Positions 27,128-36,318 of a DNA stretch of 64,000 nucleotides are shown here, piece after piece. Below the pieces are notes generated by a model, which saw only the letters and a program-made list of their open reading frames with translations, searched no databases and was not told the origin of the DNA. Position numbers and translations under genes: made by a program. Source of the DNA: Rhodococcoides kyotonense (GTDB taxonomy: Bacteria > Actinomycetota > Actinomycetes > Mycobacteriales > Mycobacteriaceae). The stretch is taken from positions 339,368-403,367 of the forward strand of contig NZ_FZOW01000001.1 in assembly GCF_900188125.1 (NCBI RefSeq), in the 5' to 3' direction. Positions within the stretch are counted from its first letter, which is position 1; the number at the start of each line of letters is the position of its first letter.

Positions 27128-28008
27128 TGAGTGACGCCGTAGCCGTTCTCTACGACGTTCCAGGGCCGAAGGCCAGGGCGCGGTACCGCATCCTGTCCGG
27201 AGTCGTGCTCCTCGCATCCCTCGGAATCGCGTACCTGATCTATCTGGCGCTCGATTCCAAGGGCCAGTTGACGTCGGACAAGTGGGATCCGTTCCTCGAG
27301 TCGACAACGTGGACGACGTACCTGCTTCCCGGCATCCAGGGCACGCTGGTCGCCGCCGCACTGTCGATCGTGTTCGCGTTGATCCTCGGTGCCGTACTCG
27401 GCATCGGTCGATTGTCCGATCATCGTTCGGTTCGGATCGTCAGCGGCGTGATCGTCGAATTGTTCCGTGCCGTACCGGTTCTGATCCTGATGATCTTCCT
27501 CTACGCGGTCTACGCCGAGTACGAGGTGTTCAAGGTCCGCTACCTGGCACTGGCTGCCGTCGTCACCGGTCTGACACTGTACAACGGGTCGGTCATCGCG
27601 GAAATCGTTCGCGCAGGCGTCAATTCGCTGCCCAAGGGACAGACGGAAGCCGCCTCTGCGCTCGGTATGCGCAAGGGCCAGGTCATGCGCATCGTGTTGC
27701 TGCCGCAGGCAGTCACTGCGATGCTGCCGGCCATCATCTCGCAGATGGTCGTCGCGTTGAAGGACTCCGCGCTCGGTTATCTCATCGGTTACGTCGAAGT
27801 CGTGCGTGCCGGTCAGCAAGTCGGCGCGTTCTACGGCAATTACCTGCCTGCACTGATCATCGTCGCGATCCTCATGATCGTGATCAACTCGCTCCTGACC
27901 AAACTCGCCACAGTCGTCGAACGGCGGATGCGGCAGAAGAAGCGGAAGACCGGCGGCGGAGTTGTTCCAGCCGCTGACTTCGGCGGAGGTCCGGCCGGAG
28001 CGGCCTGA
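27127..28008 (+). CDS. gluD: Glutamate ABC transporter permease, second subunit
   Basis: A 293-residue permease. Compared with GluC it has an N-terminal extension with an extra membrane helix ([20 protein letters not shown]) and a basic/Gly-rich C-terminal tail ([14 protein letters not shown]). The EAA loop reads [21 protein letters not shown]. The ATG at 27127 overlaps the gluC stop by one base; a GTG immediately before it is also in frame. A strong bidirectional hairpin follows, separating the operon from the convergent recX. Confidence 0.9.
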   Translation: MSDAVAVLYDVPGPKARARYRILSGVVLLASLGIAYLIYLALDSKGQLTSDKWDPFLESTTWTTYLLPGIQGTLVAAALSIVFALILGAVLGIGRLSDHRSVRIVSGVIVELFRAVPVLILMIFLYAVYAEYEVFKVRYLALAAVVTGLTLYNGSVIAEIVRAGVNSLPKGQTEAASALGMRKGQVMRIVLLPQAVTAMLPAIISQMVVALKDSALGYLIGYVEVVRAGQQVGAFYGNYLPALIIVAILMIVINSLLTKLATVVERRMRQKKRKTGGGVVPAADFGGGPAGAA

Positions 28009-28047
28009 TCGAACACGGTCTATCGAAAACCGGTCTGTCGAACACCA

Positions 28048-28088
28048 ACGAGGCCCGCAACACGGATCGATCGTGTTGCGGGCCTCGT
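28048..28088. terminator. Bidirectional hairpin between gluD and recX
   Basis: Arms ACGAGGCCCGCAACACG (28048-28064) and CGTGTTGCGGGCCTCGT (28072-28088) are perfectly complementary over 17 bases with a 7-base loop, and GTTTT follows. It lies between convergent genes, so it can end transcription from both sides. Confidence 0.9.
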
Positions 28089-28119
28089 GTTTTCGACGGT
28101 GGATGTCTCGGGTGGACGA

Positions 28120-28671
28120 TCACCCGAAACGATCACCGTCGAAGTCTTCGGTGTCGGCGCCGAGCTTGTCGAGCTCCGACTTCACCACGCCGAACGCCAT
28201 CCCCTGCGAGTAGCCGCGGCGTGCCAACATGCCCACGAGCCTGCGGACTATTTTGTCCCGCTCGGCGCGAGCGTCGGGATCCGACGCACTCGGTAGGGTC
28301 AGAGTCCGACACTTCTTGCGCACCAGCTCGGTTGCGCGTTCACGTTCGTCGTCGCTGTCGATCTGGTCCAGAGCGTTCTGCGCATGGACGCCGCTGACAC
28401 CCTTGTTGCGCAGTTCCAGACCGATCGCGCGCTTTCCCTTGCCCGAGTACGTGTGCCGCGAATGCACCCACTGTTCGGCGAACGCCGCGTCGTCGACGAG
28501 CTTGGCGGCCGTGAGCCTGTCGAGAACCGCGGTGGCGACAGCTGGGGTGAAGCCCTTCGCGGCCAACTTGGTCTCGAGTTCGTGCCGGCTCCGAGCCCTG
28601 TCGGTCAGTAACCGAAGGCAGACATCCTTTGCCTGCGCTTCGGTACCTCCCTCGTCGCTGTTCGGTTGCAC
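28120..28671 (-). CDS. recX: Regulatory protein RecX
   Basis: A 183-residue protein built from repeated three-helix units, with the RecX patterns CLRLLTDRARSRHELETKLA, DDAAFAEQWVHSR and GKRAIGLELRNKGV. RecX caps or destabilises RecA filaments and so limits recombination and the SOS signal. It starts 16 bases after the recA stop on the same strand, consistent with co-transcription. It ends in convergence with gluD across a strong hairpin. Confidence 0.93.
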   Translation of the reverse strand: MQPNSDEGGTEAQAKDVCLRLLTDRARSRHELETKLAAKGFTPAVATAVLDRLTAAKLVDDAAFAEQWVHSRHTYSGKGKRAIGLELRNKGVSGVHAQNALDQIDSDDERERATELVRKKCRTLTLPSASDPDARAERDKIVRRLVGMLARRGYSQGMAFGVVKSELDKLGADTEDFDGDRFG

Positions 28672-28687
28672 GACCAGCTACCGCCGA

Positions 28688-29725
28688 TCAGAAGTCGACG
28701 GGTGCTGCTGCATCGTCGGTTGCCGTGACATCGGCACCGATCTGCAGCTTCTCCATGATCTTCTTCTCGATCTCGTCACGGATGTCCGGGTTCTCCAGCA
28801 TGAACTTGCGGGCGTTTTCCTTGCCCTGTCCGAGCTGATCACCGTCGTAGGTGAACCACGATCCCGACTTACGAATGAACCCGTGCTCGACACCCATGTC
28901 GATCAACGAGCCCTCACGGCTGATGCCCTTGCCGTACAGGATGTCGAACTCGGCCTGCTTGAACGGCGGCGCGACCTTGTTCTTGACGATCTTGACGCGG
29001 GTGCGGTTACCGACGGCGTCGGTACCGTCCTTCAGCGTTTCGATACGGCGAACATCGAGGCGAACCGAGGAGTAGAACTTGAGCGCCTTACCACCGGTGG
29101 TGGTCTCCGGCGATCCGAACATGACGCCGATCTTCTCGCGCAGCTGGTTGATGAAGATCGCGGTGGTGCCCGAGTTGCTGAGAGCACCGGTCATCTTGCG
29201 CAGCGCCTGGCTCATGAGGCGCGCCTGAAGACCGACGTGGCTGTCACCCATCTCGCCCTCGATCTCGGCGCGCGGCACGAGCGCTGCCACCGAGTCGATG
29301 ACCAGGATGTCGAGTGCGCCGGAACGAATCAGCATGTCGGCGATCTCGAGTGCCTGCTCACCGGTGTCCGGCTGGGACACCAGCAGCGCATCGGTGTCGA
29401 CACCGAGCTTCTTCGCGTAGTCGGGATCGAGTGCGTGCTCCGCGTCGATGAACGCAGCGATTCCACCGTTGCGTTGAGCATTCGCCACCGCGTGCAATGC
29501 AACCGTCGTCTTACCCGAGGATTCCGGGCCGTAGATCTCGACGACACGACCGCGAGGCAGTCCTCCGATGCCGAGTGCGACATCCAGTGCGATCGAGCCG
29601 GTGGGGATGACAGCGATCGGCTGGCGGACCTCGTCACCGAGGCGCATCACCGATCCCTTGCCGAAGTTCTTGTCGATCTGCGCAAGTGCAAGATCGAGCG
29701 CTTTGTCGCGATCGTAAGCAGGCAT
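28688..29725 (-). CDS. recA: Recombinase RecA
   Basis: A 345-residue RecA that forms filaments on single-stranded DNA, drives strand exchange and triggers LexA self-cleavage. Walker A is GPESSGKT (66-73); other signatures are [43 protein letters not shown] and [14 protein letters not shown]. The gene is uninterrupted, unlike the intein-containing recA of M. tuberculosis. AGGAG lies seven bases before the ATG. A LexA box lies 137 bases upstream of the start. It is co-oriented with recX, the DUF3046 gene and the glycosyltransferase. Confidence 0.98.
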   Translation of the reverse strand: MPAYDRDKALDLALAQIDKNFGKGSVMRLGDEVRQPIAVIPTGSIALDVALGIGGLPRGRVVEIYGPESSGKTTVALHAVANAQRNGGIAAFIDAEHALDPDYAKKLGVDTDALLVSQPDTGEQALEIADMLIRSGALDILVIDSVAALVPRAEIEGEMGDSHVGLQARLMSQALRKMTGALSNSGTTAIFINQLREKIGVMFGSPETTTGGKALKFYSSVRLDVRRIETLKDGTDAVGNRTRVKIVKNKVAPPFKQAEFDILYGKGISREGSLIDMGVEHGFIRKSGSWFTYDGDQLGQGKENARKFMLENPDIRDEIEKKIMEKLQIGADVTATDDAAAPVDF

Positions 29726-29861
29726 CGTGATCTCCTATGGTCTCGTTCAGCGTCATGGTTCGTTCAGCGTCGCTTCGACGTGTTGCCGATTACGGTAGAG
29801 CCAGGCACCGACAAGAAACGTTTTCGAACCCCGCTGCGCACCGAATGACACCAGCATAGGG

Positions 29862-29873
29862 GAACACTTGTTC
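29862..29873 (-). promoter_or_regulatory. LexA (SOS) box upstream of recA
   Basis: GAACACTTGTTC is a perfect GAAC-N4-GTTC motif in the gap between the DUF3046 gene and recA, 137 bases before the recA start. It makes recA a member of the local LexA regulon together with lexA and its divergent neighbour. Confidence 0.88.
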
Positions 29874-29912
29874 GATTGCGTGCACCGGCCTACCGACACG
29901 CCGACGAATTTC

Positions 29913-30107
29913 TCACCAACGATTGCGCGGGACGTCGAACTCGCTGCACAGAGCACGCCACACGTCGCGCGGGTCGACCCCGGCCTCGATCGCTTCGGCC
30001 CCGGTCTGCCCGTCCAGGCTCTGAATGACATGGTCGACGAGCATGGAATCTCCTCGAACCTGGCCGAACTCTTCTGTCAACAACTCACGAAACTCGGTCA
30101 GACGCAC
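29913..30107 (-). CDS. DUF3046 domain protein
   Basis: A 64-residue protein, MRLTEFRELLTEEFG at the start, then DHVIQSLDGQTGAEAIEAG, DPRDVWRALCSEFDVPRNRW at the end. This is the DUF3046 family, a short actinobacterial protein almost always found just upstream of recA (Rv2738c in M. tuberculosis). Its function is unknown; the conservation of position suggests a link to RecA. It starts 24 bases after the glycosyltransferase stop. Confidence 0.9.
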   Translation of the reverse strand: MRLTEFRELLTEEFGQVRGDSMLVDHVIQSLDGQTGAEAIEAGVDPRDVWRALCSEFDVPRNRW

Positions 30108-30131
30108 GCATCAACCGTAACCGAAAGACGC

Positions 30132-31280
30132 TCACCCCAGCACGGTGCGGCACACCGTCACAGGGTTCTCGACGTGTCGCGCACCCGCTGCGGCGGACTC
30201 GGCCGCGTGCGCGAAGCTGCGGTCCTCCACCACACGCATCACGGCCTCGCCGACGGCCTCCGGACTCGGTGGCCGAACCACGACGGCACTGCCCTGACGC
30301 GCGGCCCGATTGGCCAGTTCCCACTGGTCCCCGCCTCCCGGAATCGCGACGACCGGTACACCGTGGATCAGCGACTTCGCGAGCATGCCGTGCCCGCCGC
30401 CGCACACGACGACGTCCGCGTGCGTCAACAGTTCGTCCTGACGACCGAGGCCCGCGCGTGCCCAGCTCGGGAGATCCGCCGGGGGCTCGTCGAGCATCGA
30501 TGCAACGACACGCACACCACGCCCGTCCAAACCCTCGAGCGTCGATTCGAGCATTCCCTGCGCGCCCGTGAACGCCGTCGACGGCGCCACCATGACGACG
30601 GGACCCGAGCCGCCGGGCAGCGGTAGCGTCTCGCGCGTCGGCTCCCACAGCAGCGGCCCCACGACGTGCGCTTCCGTCGGCCAGTCCGGCCTCGGCACCT
30701 CGAGCGCAGGGATGGTGGCGATCAGGCGAGCTGCGGGACCTGGATCGTGTGCGGGCAGACCCACGCTCTGTCGGGCTACCCCGCGCTGGGCCTTGCCGCG
30801 CGCGATCGATCTACCGGTCGCGGCTCGCATCAGCGTGTCGCGCATTCTGCCGCGAACGCCGGTTCCGGGTGCGAGGCCACTTCCGATGGGAGGCAGACCT
30901 TTCGACGGCGCGTACAGCGGATGAGGGCAGAGCTCGACCCAGGGGATTCGCAGCCGCTCAGCGGCAATCCCACCACCGGCAGTGAGGACATCGGACACGA
31001 CGAGGTCGGGCGACACATCTTCCAGATCCGGCAGCAATTCCGTCGAGATGAACGCAGCTCGTGAGTGAATGCGCTGCCCTGCGTCCAGGTCGTCGTCCTC
31101 CGGGCGTGGAGCCAAGCCCTTCAGCACCCGAGTGTCGATGCCGGCCCCGCCGCCTGCCTCGACCCATCGGGAACCTGTGAACAGCACGGGACTGTCACCG
31201 GCGGCCGCCAGTTCCAGGCACAACGCGATCGCGGGAAACGCATGACCGGGATCGGGGCCGGCGACGACCGCAACTCTCAC
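30132..31280 (-). CDS. UGT/MGT-type glycosyltransferase (Rv2739c-like)
   Basis: A 382-residue GT-B glycosyltransferase. The N terminus MRVAVVAGPDPGHAFPAIAL is the acceptor-domain Rossmann start and the C-terminal region GGGHGMLAKSLIHGVPVVAI is the nucleotide-sugar binding signature of the UDP-glycosyltransferase family. Sugar donor and acceptor cannot be told from sequence. It occupies the position of Rv2739c, between the DUF3046 gene and, here, glpD. The start is GTG (31278-31280), overlapping the glpD stop by four bases, so it is coupled to glpD and may act on a lipid acceptor made by the same locus. Confidence 0.82.
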   Translation of the reverse strand: MRVAVVAGPDPGHAFPAIALCLELAAAGDSPVLFTGSRWVEAGGGAGIDTRVLKGLAPRPEDDDLDAGQRIHSRAAFISTELLPDLEDVSPDLVVSDVLTAGGGIAAERLRIPWVELCPHPLYAPSKGLPPIGSGLAPGTGVRGRMRDTLMRAATGRSIARGKAQRGVARQSVGLPAHDPGPAARLIATIPALEVPRPDWPTEAHVVGPLLWEPTRETLPLPGGSGPVVMVAPSTAFTGAQGMLESTLEGLDGRGVRVVASMLDEPPADLPSWARAGLGRQDELLTHADVVVCGGGHGMLAKSLIHGVPVVAIPGGGDQWELANRAARQGSAVVVRPPSPEAVGEAVMRVVEDRSFAHAAESAAAGARHVENPVTVCRTVLG

Positions 31281-32824
31281 GCGTGACGCTCCGTCAGGAC
31301 ACGAGTCGCGGCGTCGACAGCGCGTTCGCGATCGGCGTCGACCAGGCCGATTCGGGTCCGTCGGTCGAGCAGATCGGCGACGGTTCGAGCCCCTTCGTAC
31401 CGCACCGCGAACTCGGTTTCGGCGACCAGCACGTCGATTCCATCGGCAACGGGCAAAGCGCCGCCCGGGACGGACTCCGCAAGTGCGACGACGAGCGAGG
31501 CCTCCGAACCGTAACGGCGCACCAACACGTCCGGGGCGGGCGGACCCAGGACTGCCCCTGCGCCGACCAGCGGGATCGACGCAGTTCGACACGGACCTGC
31601 ACTCGCCCCTGCCGCCGAGACGGCTGCGTCGACCGCGTGCTCGGCCATCCGTCGATACGTCGTCAACTTTCCACCCACTGCGCTGATCGGACCGTCCCCG
31701 TCGTCGAGGATGGCGTGCCGCCGCGACACGTCGGCCGTCTCCTTGCCACCGGAGTCGAGCAGTGGTCGTAGCCCAGCGAACGTACCGACGACGTCGAACA
31801 GCGTCGGCGCGGGGTCGACGGCCGTACCGAGAACGTCCAGCAGGAACTCGATCTCGGAATCCGTTGCCCGTGGCTCGTCCGGAATCGGTCCGTCGGCGGC
31901 GACATCGGTCAAGCCGACATAGACGCGATCGAGCGGGGCGGGCAGCGCGAACACGAAGCGATTGCGCTCCCCCGGAATCGGAATGGTCAGCGAACTCGTC
32001 AGGCCACCGAACGTCGATCTCTCGAACACGAGATGCGTTCCTCTGCTCGGCCGCAACGAGATTCGTGGATCGATCTGGCCCGCCCACACACCCGTCGCGT
32101 TGACGACGATGCGCGCACGGACCTCGGTCGACGCCCCCGTGTCCTCGTCCGTCAGTGTGGCCGAGGTTCTGTCGACGTTCGACGCGGACACCCCGGTGAG
32201 AATGGATGCACCGTGCAGGGCCGCGGTCCGTGCGACCGCGACGACGAGACGGGCGTCGTCGACGAGTTGTCCGTCCCACGCCATCAACCCGCCGCGCAAA
32301 CCGTGCCGGAGTACGGTGGGCGCCTCGGCCGTGACGACATCTGCGTCCACGGATCGCGAATTGGGCAGAACCGCAGCAGAAGTGCCGGCAGCGCGGCGCA
32401 ACACGTCGCCTGCCAGGAACCCGGCACGCACGACGGCGGCCTCGGAGCGAGACACTCCGGGCAGGAGCGGAACCACTTGCGCCAGAGGCCTGATCAGGTG
32501 GGGCGCCGTGCGGGTCATCAGGATTCCGCGTTCGACGGCGCTTTCGTGGGCGATCGCGACGTTTCCGGAGGCCAGGTAGCGGAGCCCACCATGGACGAGT
32601 TTGGAACTCCACCGGCTCGTACCGAAAGCGAGATCATGCTTGTCCACCAACACGACGCGCAGGCCACGCGTCGCGGCATCCAGTGCGATGCCTGCACCGG
32701 TGATGCCGCCTCCGACGACGAGTACATCGATCTCGGCTCCATCGAACAACGTCGAGCCGAACAGGGCATCGAGTTCTCGTCGACGGCGTTCGCCGTCGAG
32801 ACGCGCGCTGGCTGCTGGAATCAC
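31277..32824 (-). CDS. glpD: Glycerol-3-phosphate dehydrogenase, FAD-dependent
   Basis: A 515-residue flavoprotein oxidising sn-glycerol 3-phosphate to dihydroxyacetone phosphate at the membrane with electrons passed to the quinone pool. The FAD Rossmann motif is VLVVGGGITGAGIALDAATR (about 34-53), then FGTSRWSSKLVHGGLRYL, GTHLVFE, and ISAVGGKLTTYRRMAEHAVD. It starts at a GTG (32822-32824) overlapping the stop of the TetR gene. The arrangement TetR-glpD resembles Rv2250c-Rv2249c of M. tuberculosis. The overlap on both sides shows a tight TetR-glpD-glycosyltransferase transcription unit. Confidence 0.92.
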   Translation of the reverse strand: MIPAASARLDGERRRRELDALFGSTLFDGAEIDVLVVGGGITGAGIALDAATRGLRVVLVDKHDLAFGTSRWSSKLVHGGLRYLASGNVAIAHESAVERGILMTRTAPHLIRPLAQVVPLLPGVSRSEAAVVRAGFLAGDVLRRAAGTSAAVLPNSRSVDADVVTAEAPTVLRHGLRGGLMAWDGQLVDDARLVVAVARTAALHGASILTGVSASNVDRTSATLTDEDTGASTEVRARIVVNATGVWAGQIDPRISLRPSRGTHLVFERSTFGGLTSSLTIPIPGERNRFVFALPAPLDRVYVGLTDVAADGPIPDEPRATDSEIEFLLDVLGTAVDPAPTLFDVVGTFAGLRPLLDSGGKETADVSRRHAILDDGDGPISAVGGKLTTYRRMAEHAVDAAVSAAGASAGPCRTASIPLVGAGAVLGPPAPDVLVRRYGSEASLVVALAESVPGGALPVADGIDVLVAETEFAVRYEGARTVADLLDRRTRIGLVDADRERAVDAATRVLTERHA

Positions 32825-33438
32825 TCTGCTCGGGGACGAAGGTAGGCGTCGACTGCATAGGCGAACTCGGCGACCAGAATTTCGCCCGGAATCCTGCCGG
32901 ACACCATCTCCGCGGACTGGACCGCCGATTGAACCATCAGCAGCAGAACCGTCGCGAGATGCACCGGGACACCGTCGCGGATCGAGCCTTCGCGTTGCCC
33001 ACCGTCGATGATCGGCACGAGCGCGTCGATGATGAGCGACTGACTCGTTCCGAGCCTGTGCAGGATGTACGTCGCAAGTATGTCGGGGTCGGACCGCAGG
33101 ATCTTGACGAACAGCGGGTGCAGCCGCACCTTGTCCGCGACGTCGGATACCGCCGAGGCGAGCTGCTCGCGAGCGTTGGATCCGGGGTCGAACGACGGCA
33201 TCACCGAACCGATTTCGCGCGTCAGGAGGCTCGAGACCACGGCCCGGGTGTCGGACCATCGCCGATAGACCGTCGGTCGGCTGACTTTCGCGCGCCGCGC
33301 GATCTCCGCCAAAGTGGTTCGCCGAACCCCGAATTCGAGAATGCACGATCGTGCGGCGTCGAGCACCTGATCGTCGACAGTCGGTGGCTCCACGGATGCG
33401 GTGACAGTGTCCTGGACGACGGCAGGCTCGACCACCAC
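32821..33438 (-). CDS. TetR-family transcriptional regulator
   Basis: A 205-residue regulator. The helix-turn-helix lies at about residues 35-65 (FGVRRTTLAEIARRAKVSRP, TVYRRWSDTRAVV). The C-terminal ligand domain has no recognisable family-specific motif. It is divergent from the FAD-linked oxidase gene across 81 bases and coupled to glpD, so it most likely controls both units. An inverted repeat GTTACA-N13-TGTAAC in the divergent region is a candidate operator. In gene order it corresponds to Rv2250c of M. tuberculosis. Confidence 0.88.
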   Translation of the reverse strand: MVVEPAVVQDTVTASVEPPTVDDQVLDAARSCILEFGVRRTTLAEIARRAKVSRPTVYRRWSDTRAVVSSLLTREIGSVMPSFDPGSNAREQLASAVSDVADKVRLHPLFVKILRSDPDILATYILHRLGTSQSLIIDALVPIIDGGQREGSIRDGVPVHLATVLLLMVQSAVQSAEMVSGRIPGEILVAEFAYAVDAYLRPRAE

Positions 33439-33484
33439 TACACCCCGTTCGCAGACGACATTCGAGCGACTCGTTCATGCCCGA

Positions 33485-33509
33485 GTTACAAAAACCTATG
33501 CTGTGTAAC
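33485..33509. promoter_or_regulatory. Candidate TetR operator before the FAD-linked oxidase gene
   Basis: GTTACA (33485-33490) and TGTAAC (33504-33509) form an inverted repeat with a 13-base spacer that contains a -10-like TATGCT (33497-33502). The gene at 33520 starts only about 17 bases after that hexamer and has no ribosome-binding site, so its transcript would be leaderless or nearly so and directly covered by a bound repressor. Confidence 0.5.
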
Positions 33510-33519
33510 ACTATAGATC

Positions 33520-35139
33520 ATGCGCGAACAACCCCCAGTGGAGCTGCCCGCCACGCGTGCGCCGATCATGGCATGGGACGCATGGGGTGCGCACGATCAA
33601 CACGCGCCGTTGTCGGAGAGAACACGCGCCATTCTCCGCACCGCCCTCCACGTCGACGTGCACGAACCGTCGCACCCGAATGCCGACGACGTCCGTCTGA
33701 CGGCAAGTACCCTCACCGACGAGTCGAGGCGCGGGCTGGCAGATATCGTCGGCGCCGACCACGTCGTCACGAACGACGATGTGCGACTTCGACATCTGGG
33801 CGGCAAGAGCACCATCGACCTGTTGAACCGTCGTAGCGCCGACGTCCAGAAAGCACCGGATGCCGTCGTGTTTCCCGCCGATCGGGCCGAGGTCGAGGCA
33901 CTTCTGAAATTCTGCACCGACACATCCATCGCGGTCGTACCGTTCGGCGGCGGGACGAGCGTCGTCGGTGGACTCGAACCGGTCCGTGACTGGTTCGATG
34001 CCGTCGTCGCGGTGAGTACCCGACGCATGTGCGCGCTGACGGCGGTCGACACGGAATCCAGAACCGCGGTGCTCCAAGCAGGCGTCACGGGACCGGAAGC
34101 CGAGGACATGCTCGGCCGACATGGGTTGACGCTCGGGCACTTTCCTCAGTCGTTCCGATACGCGTCCATCGGTGGCTTCGCTGCGACGCGATCGTCGGGT
34201 CAGGCATCGGCCGGCTATGGACGGTTCGACGACATGGTCGAGGCGCTCACCGTGGTCACGCCCATCGGGGTGGTTCAACCGGGCCGTGCACCCGCGTCTG
34301 CCGCGGGACCGGACATGCGTCAGGTGTTCCTCGGCTCCGAAGGCACCCTCGGGATCATCACCGACGTCACCGTCCGAGTCCACGAGATTCCGGAGACGAC
34401 GGTCTATCGCGCGTGGCGGTTCACGGATTTCGCCGCAGGCGCCGAGGCGTTCCGAATCGTCGCGGGGACGCCCAGCAGGCCGACCGTCATGAGATTGTCG
34501 GACGAGGCCGAGACCGGCATCAACGCGGCTCTCTCGGATCACGACGCACCACACGGCGGCTGTCTCGCGATCATGACATTCGACGGAACCGCGACCGACG
34601 TCGCCCGACGTGTCGAGGACGTCGACGCGCTGCTTGCGCGGGCCGGTGCGACAGTCGTCGACGAATCCGCCGCGCGCGCCTGGGAACACGGCCGTTTCGA
34701 CGGGCCCTATCTGCGCGATGCGCTACTGGACGTCGGCGCTCTGGCCGAGACGCTGGAGACGGCTGCCCACTGGTCGTCGCTCGCCGCTGTTCGGACGGCC
34801 GTGACGGGTGCGCTGGTCGAGTCGCTCGGCGCCGCAGGGACTCCCCCGGTCGTCATGTGCCACATCTCGCACGTCTATCCGACGGGTGCGTCGTTGTACT
34901 TCACTGTGGTCTGCGCCGCCGCGGACGATCCGATCACACAGTGGAGGAACGCGAAAACAGCTGCAACCGATGCGATGACGGCCACGGGCGCCACTGTGAC
35001 ACATCACCACGCCGTCGGCAGCGACCACAGGAATTGGATGCCACACGAAATCGGCGACGTCGGAATCGCTGTGCTGCGTTCCATCAAATCGGCGGTCGAT
35101 CCCGCAGGAATACTGAATCCTGGCAAGCTGATCCCATGA
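33520..35139 (+). CDS. FAD-binding oxidase resembling alkyldihydroxyacetonephosphate synthase
   Basis: A 539-residue flavoprotein. The PCMH-type FAD domain has DAVVFPADRAEVEALLKFC and the pyrophosphate-binding loop VPFGGGTSVVGG (about 140-151), then GHFPQSFRYASIGGFAATRS, typical of the ADHAPS/glycolate-oxidase family. The C-terminal domain ends DPAGILNPGKLIP. Eukaryotic ADHAPS forms the ether bond of ether lipids; the mycobacterial homologue Rv2251 is annotated only as a flavoprotein. Beside glpD (which makes dihydroxyacetone phosphate) and a lipid kinase, a glycerolipid role is plausible but unproven. Its stop overlaps the kinase start (ATGA). Confidence 0.82.
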   Translation: MREQPPVELPATRAPIMAWDAWGAHDQHAPLSERTRAILRTALHVDVHEPSHPNADDVRLTASTLTDESRRGLADIVGADHVVTNDDVRLRHLGGKSTIDLLNRRSADVQKAPDAVVFPADRAEVEALLKFCTDTSIAVVPFGGGTSVVGGLEPVRDWFDAVVAVSTRRMCALTAVDTESRTAVLQAGVTGPEAEDMLGRHGLTLGHFPQSFRYASIGGFAATRSSGQASAGYGRFDDMVEALTVVTPIGVVQPGRAPASAAGPDMRQVFLGSEGTLGIITDVTVRVHEIPETTVYRAWRFTDFAAGAEAFRIVAGTPSRPTVMRLSDEAETGINAALSDHDAPHGGCLAIMTFDGTATDVARRVEDVDALLARAGATVVDESAARAWEHGRFDGPYLRDALLDVGALAETLETAAHWSSLAAVRTAVTGALVESLGAAGTPPVVMCHISHVYPTGASLYFTVVCAAADDPITQWRNAKTAATDAMTATGATVTHHHAVGSDHRNWMPHEIGDVGIAVLRSIKSAVDPAGILNPGKLIP

Positions 35140-36047
35140 CTCGAACGGTCACGGTCCTGACCAATCCCGCTGCGGGAAACGGCCGTGCGCCTGCCATCAC
35201 TGCCACTGTCACAGCGCGACTCCGTGAACGAGGACTCGACGTCACCACCATCGAGGGCCGGACCCAGGGAGATGCCCTCGACTCGGTCAAGCGAGTGGTC
35301 CGCACCGGAACCGACACGGTTGTCGTCGTGGGCGGCGACGGCATCGTGAATCTCGCGCTGCAGGCCGTCGCGACCACGTCGACCGCACTTGCGGTGGTCC
35401 CCGCAGGCACTGGAAACGATCTCGCGCGTTTGCTCGGTGTGCCGCAGGGTGATCCCGTCGCTGCCGCGGACATCGTCGCCCGCGACGACAAACGCACCAT
35501 GGACCTGGGCCGTGCCGGTGACCGCTGGTTCGGCACTGTCATGTCCAGCGGATTCGACAGTCTGGTCACCGAACGTGCCAACAGAATGCGATGGCCTCGC
35601 GGACCACTGCGGTACAACCTGGCGATGGTGTTGGAATTGACGCGGCTGCATCCCATTCCGTATTCGATCGAACTCGACGACGCGACGATCGACCTGGAGG
35701 CGACGCTCGTGACCGTCGGAAACGGCCCGACGTACGGCGGAGGTATGGCGATCTGCCCCGACGCCCGCGTCGACGACGGCCTGCTGGATGTCACCGTCGT
35801 CAGGGCAAGTTCACGGACCCGGCTCGTCCGACTGTCCCCGACCCTCTACAAGGGAACGCACGTGGACTTGCCGGAGGTCGACACCTATCGGTCGAAGCGA
35901 GTGTCGTTGTCGGCTCCGTCGATGGTTGCCTACGCGGACGGCGAGCGGTTCCGACCGCTCCCGATCCGCATCGAGGCCGTACCGCGCGCGCTGACGGTGA
36001 TCGTCGGCGAGACTTCGCCGTTGCACCGCTGCACTACAGCTTCGTGA
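35136..36047 (+). CDS. Diacylglycerol/lipid kinase (DagK family, Rv2252-like)
   Basis: A 303-residue lipid kinase. The catalytic domain starts TVTVLTNPAAGNGRA and has the nucleotide loop VVVVGGDGIVNLALQAVA (GGDG at 66-69) followed by AVVPAGTGNDLARLLGVP. The residue after GGDG is Ile where many relatives have Thr. Family members phosphorylate diacylglycerol or similar lipids to phosphatidic-acid-type products. It is coupled to the FAD oxidase gene, as Rv2251-Rv2252 are in M. tuberculosis. Its 3' end overlaps that of a small convergent membrane-protein gene by 14 bases. Confidence 0.88.
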   Translation: MTRTVTVLTNPAAGNGRAPAITATVTARLRERGLDVTTIEGRTQGDALDSVKRVVRTGTDTVVVVGGDGIVNLALQAVATTSTALAVVPAGTGNDLARLLGVPQGDPVAAADIVARDDKRTMDLGRAGDRWFGTVMSSGFDSLVTERANRMRWPRGPLRYNLAMVLELTRLHPIPYSIELDDATIDLEATLVTVGNGPTYGGGMAICPDARVDDGLLDVTVVRASSRTRLVRLSPTLYKGTHVDLPEVDTYRSKRVSLSAPSMVAYADGERFRPLPIRIEAVPRALTVIVGETSPLHRCTTAS

Positions 36048-36207
36048 GATCGCGATTCTCACCCGACGAGATCGCCTTGACGAGCCAGTAGATCCCGAAC
36101 ACGATCGCGGCGGCCACGGCTACCCAGAACAGACCCTTGACGACCGCACCGAGCACGGCGAACGCGATCCAGACCAGGACGATGATTCCGAGGATTTTCC
36201 AGAACAT
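36034..36207 (-). CDS. Small two-helix membrane protein
   Basis: A 57-residue protein, start MFWKILGIIVLVWIAFAVLG, with two hydrophobic segments and the tail ISSGENRDLTKL. The ATG at 36205-36207 is preceded by AAGGGA. No family function is known. It lies downstream of pspM on the same strand, where M. tuberculosis has Rv2742c, but the two are not similar in size. Whether it belongs to the stress operon is undecided. Confidence 0.65.
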   Translation of the reverse strand: MFWKILGIIVLVWIAFAVLGAVVKGLFWVAVAAAIVFGIYWLVKAISSGENRDLTKL

Positions 36208-36318
36208 GGTGTTCCCTTCTTCGTGGGTGTCGATATCGACCCTCACACGGCGAAGAGCCGAAAACACCAGGTCGGCAACGAGTTCAGGGAAAGATGGGGG
36301 AACACCCTGAGGGGCATC

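Noticed and set aside
31281..32612. Upstream continuation of the glycosyltransferase frame by more than 400 codons
   Set aside because: It runs within glpD in another frame, is Arg-rich and lacks motifs; the GT-B fold begins at the GTG at 31278-31280.
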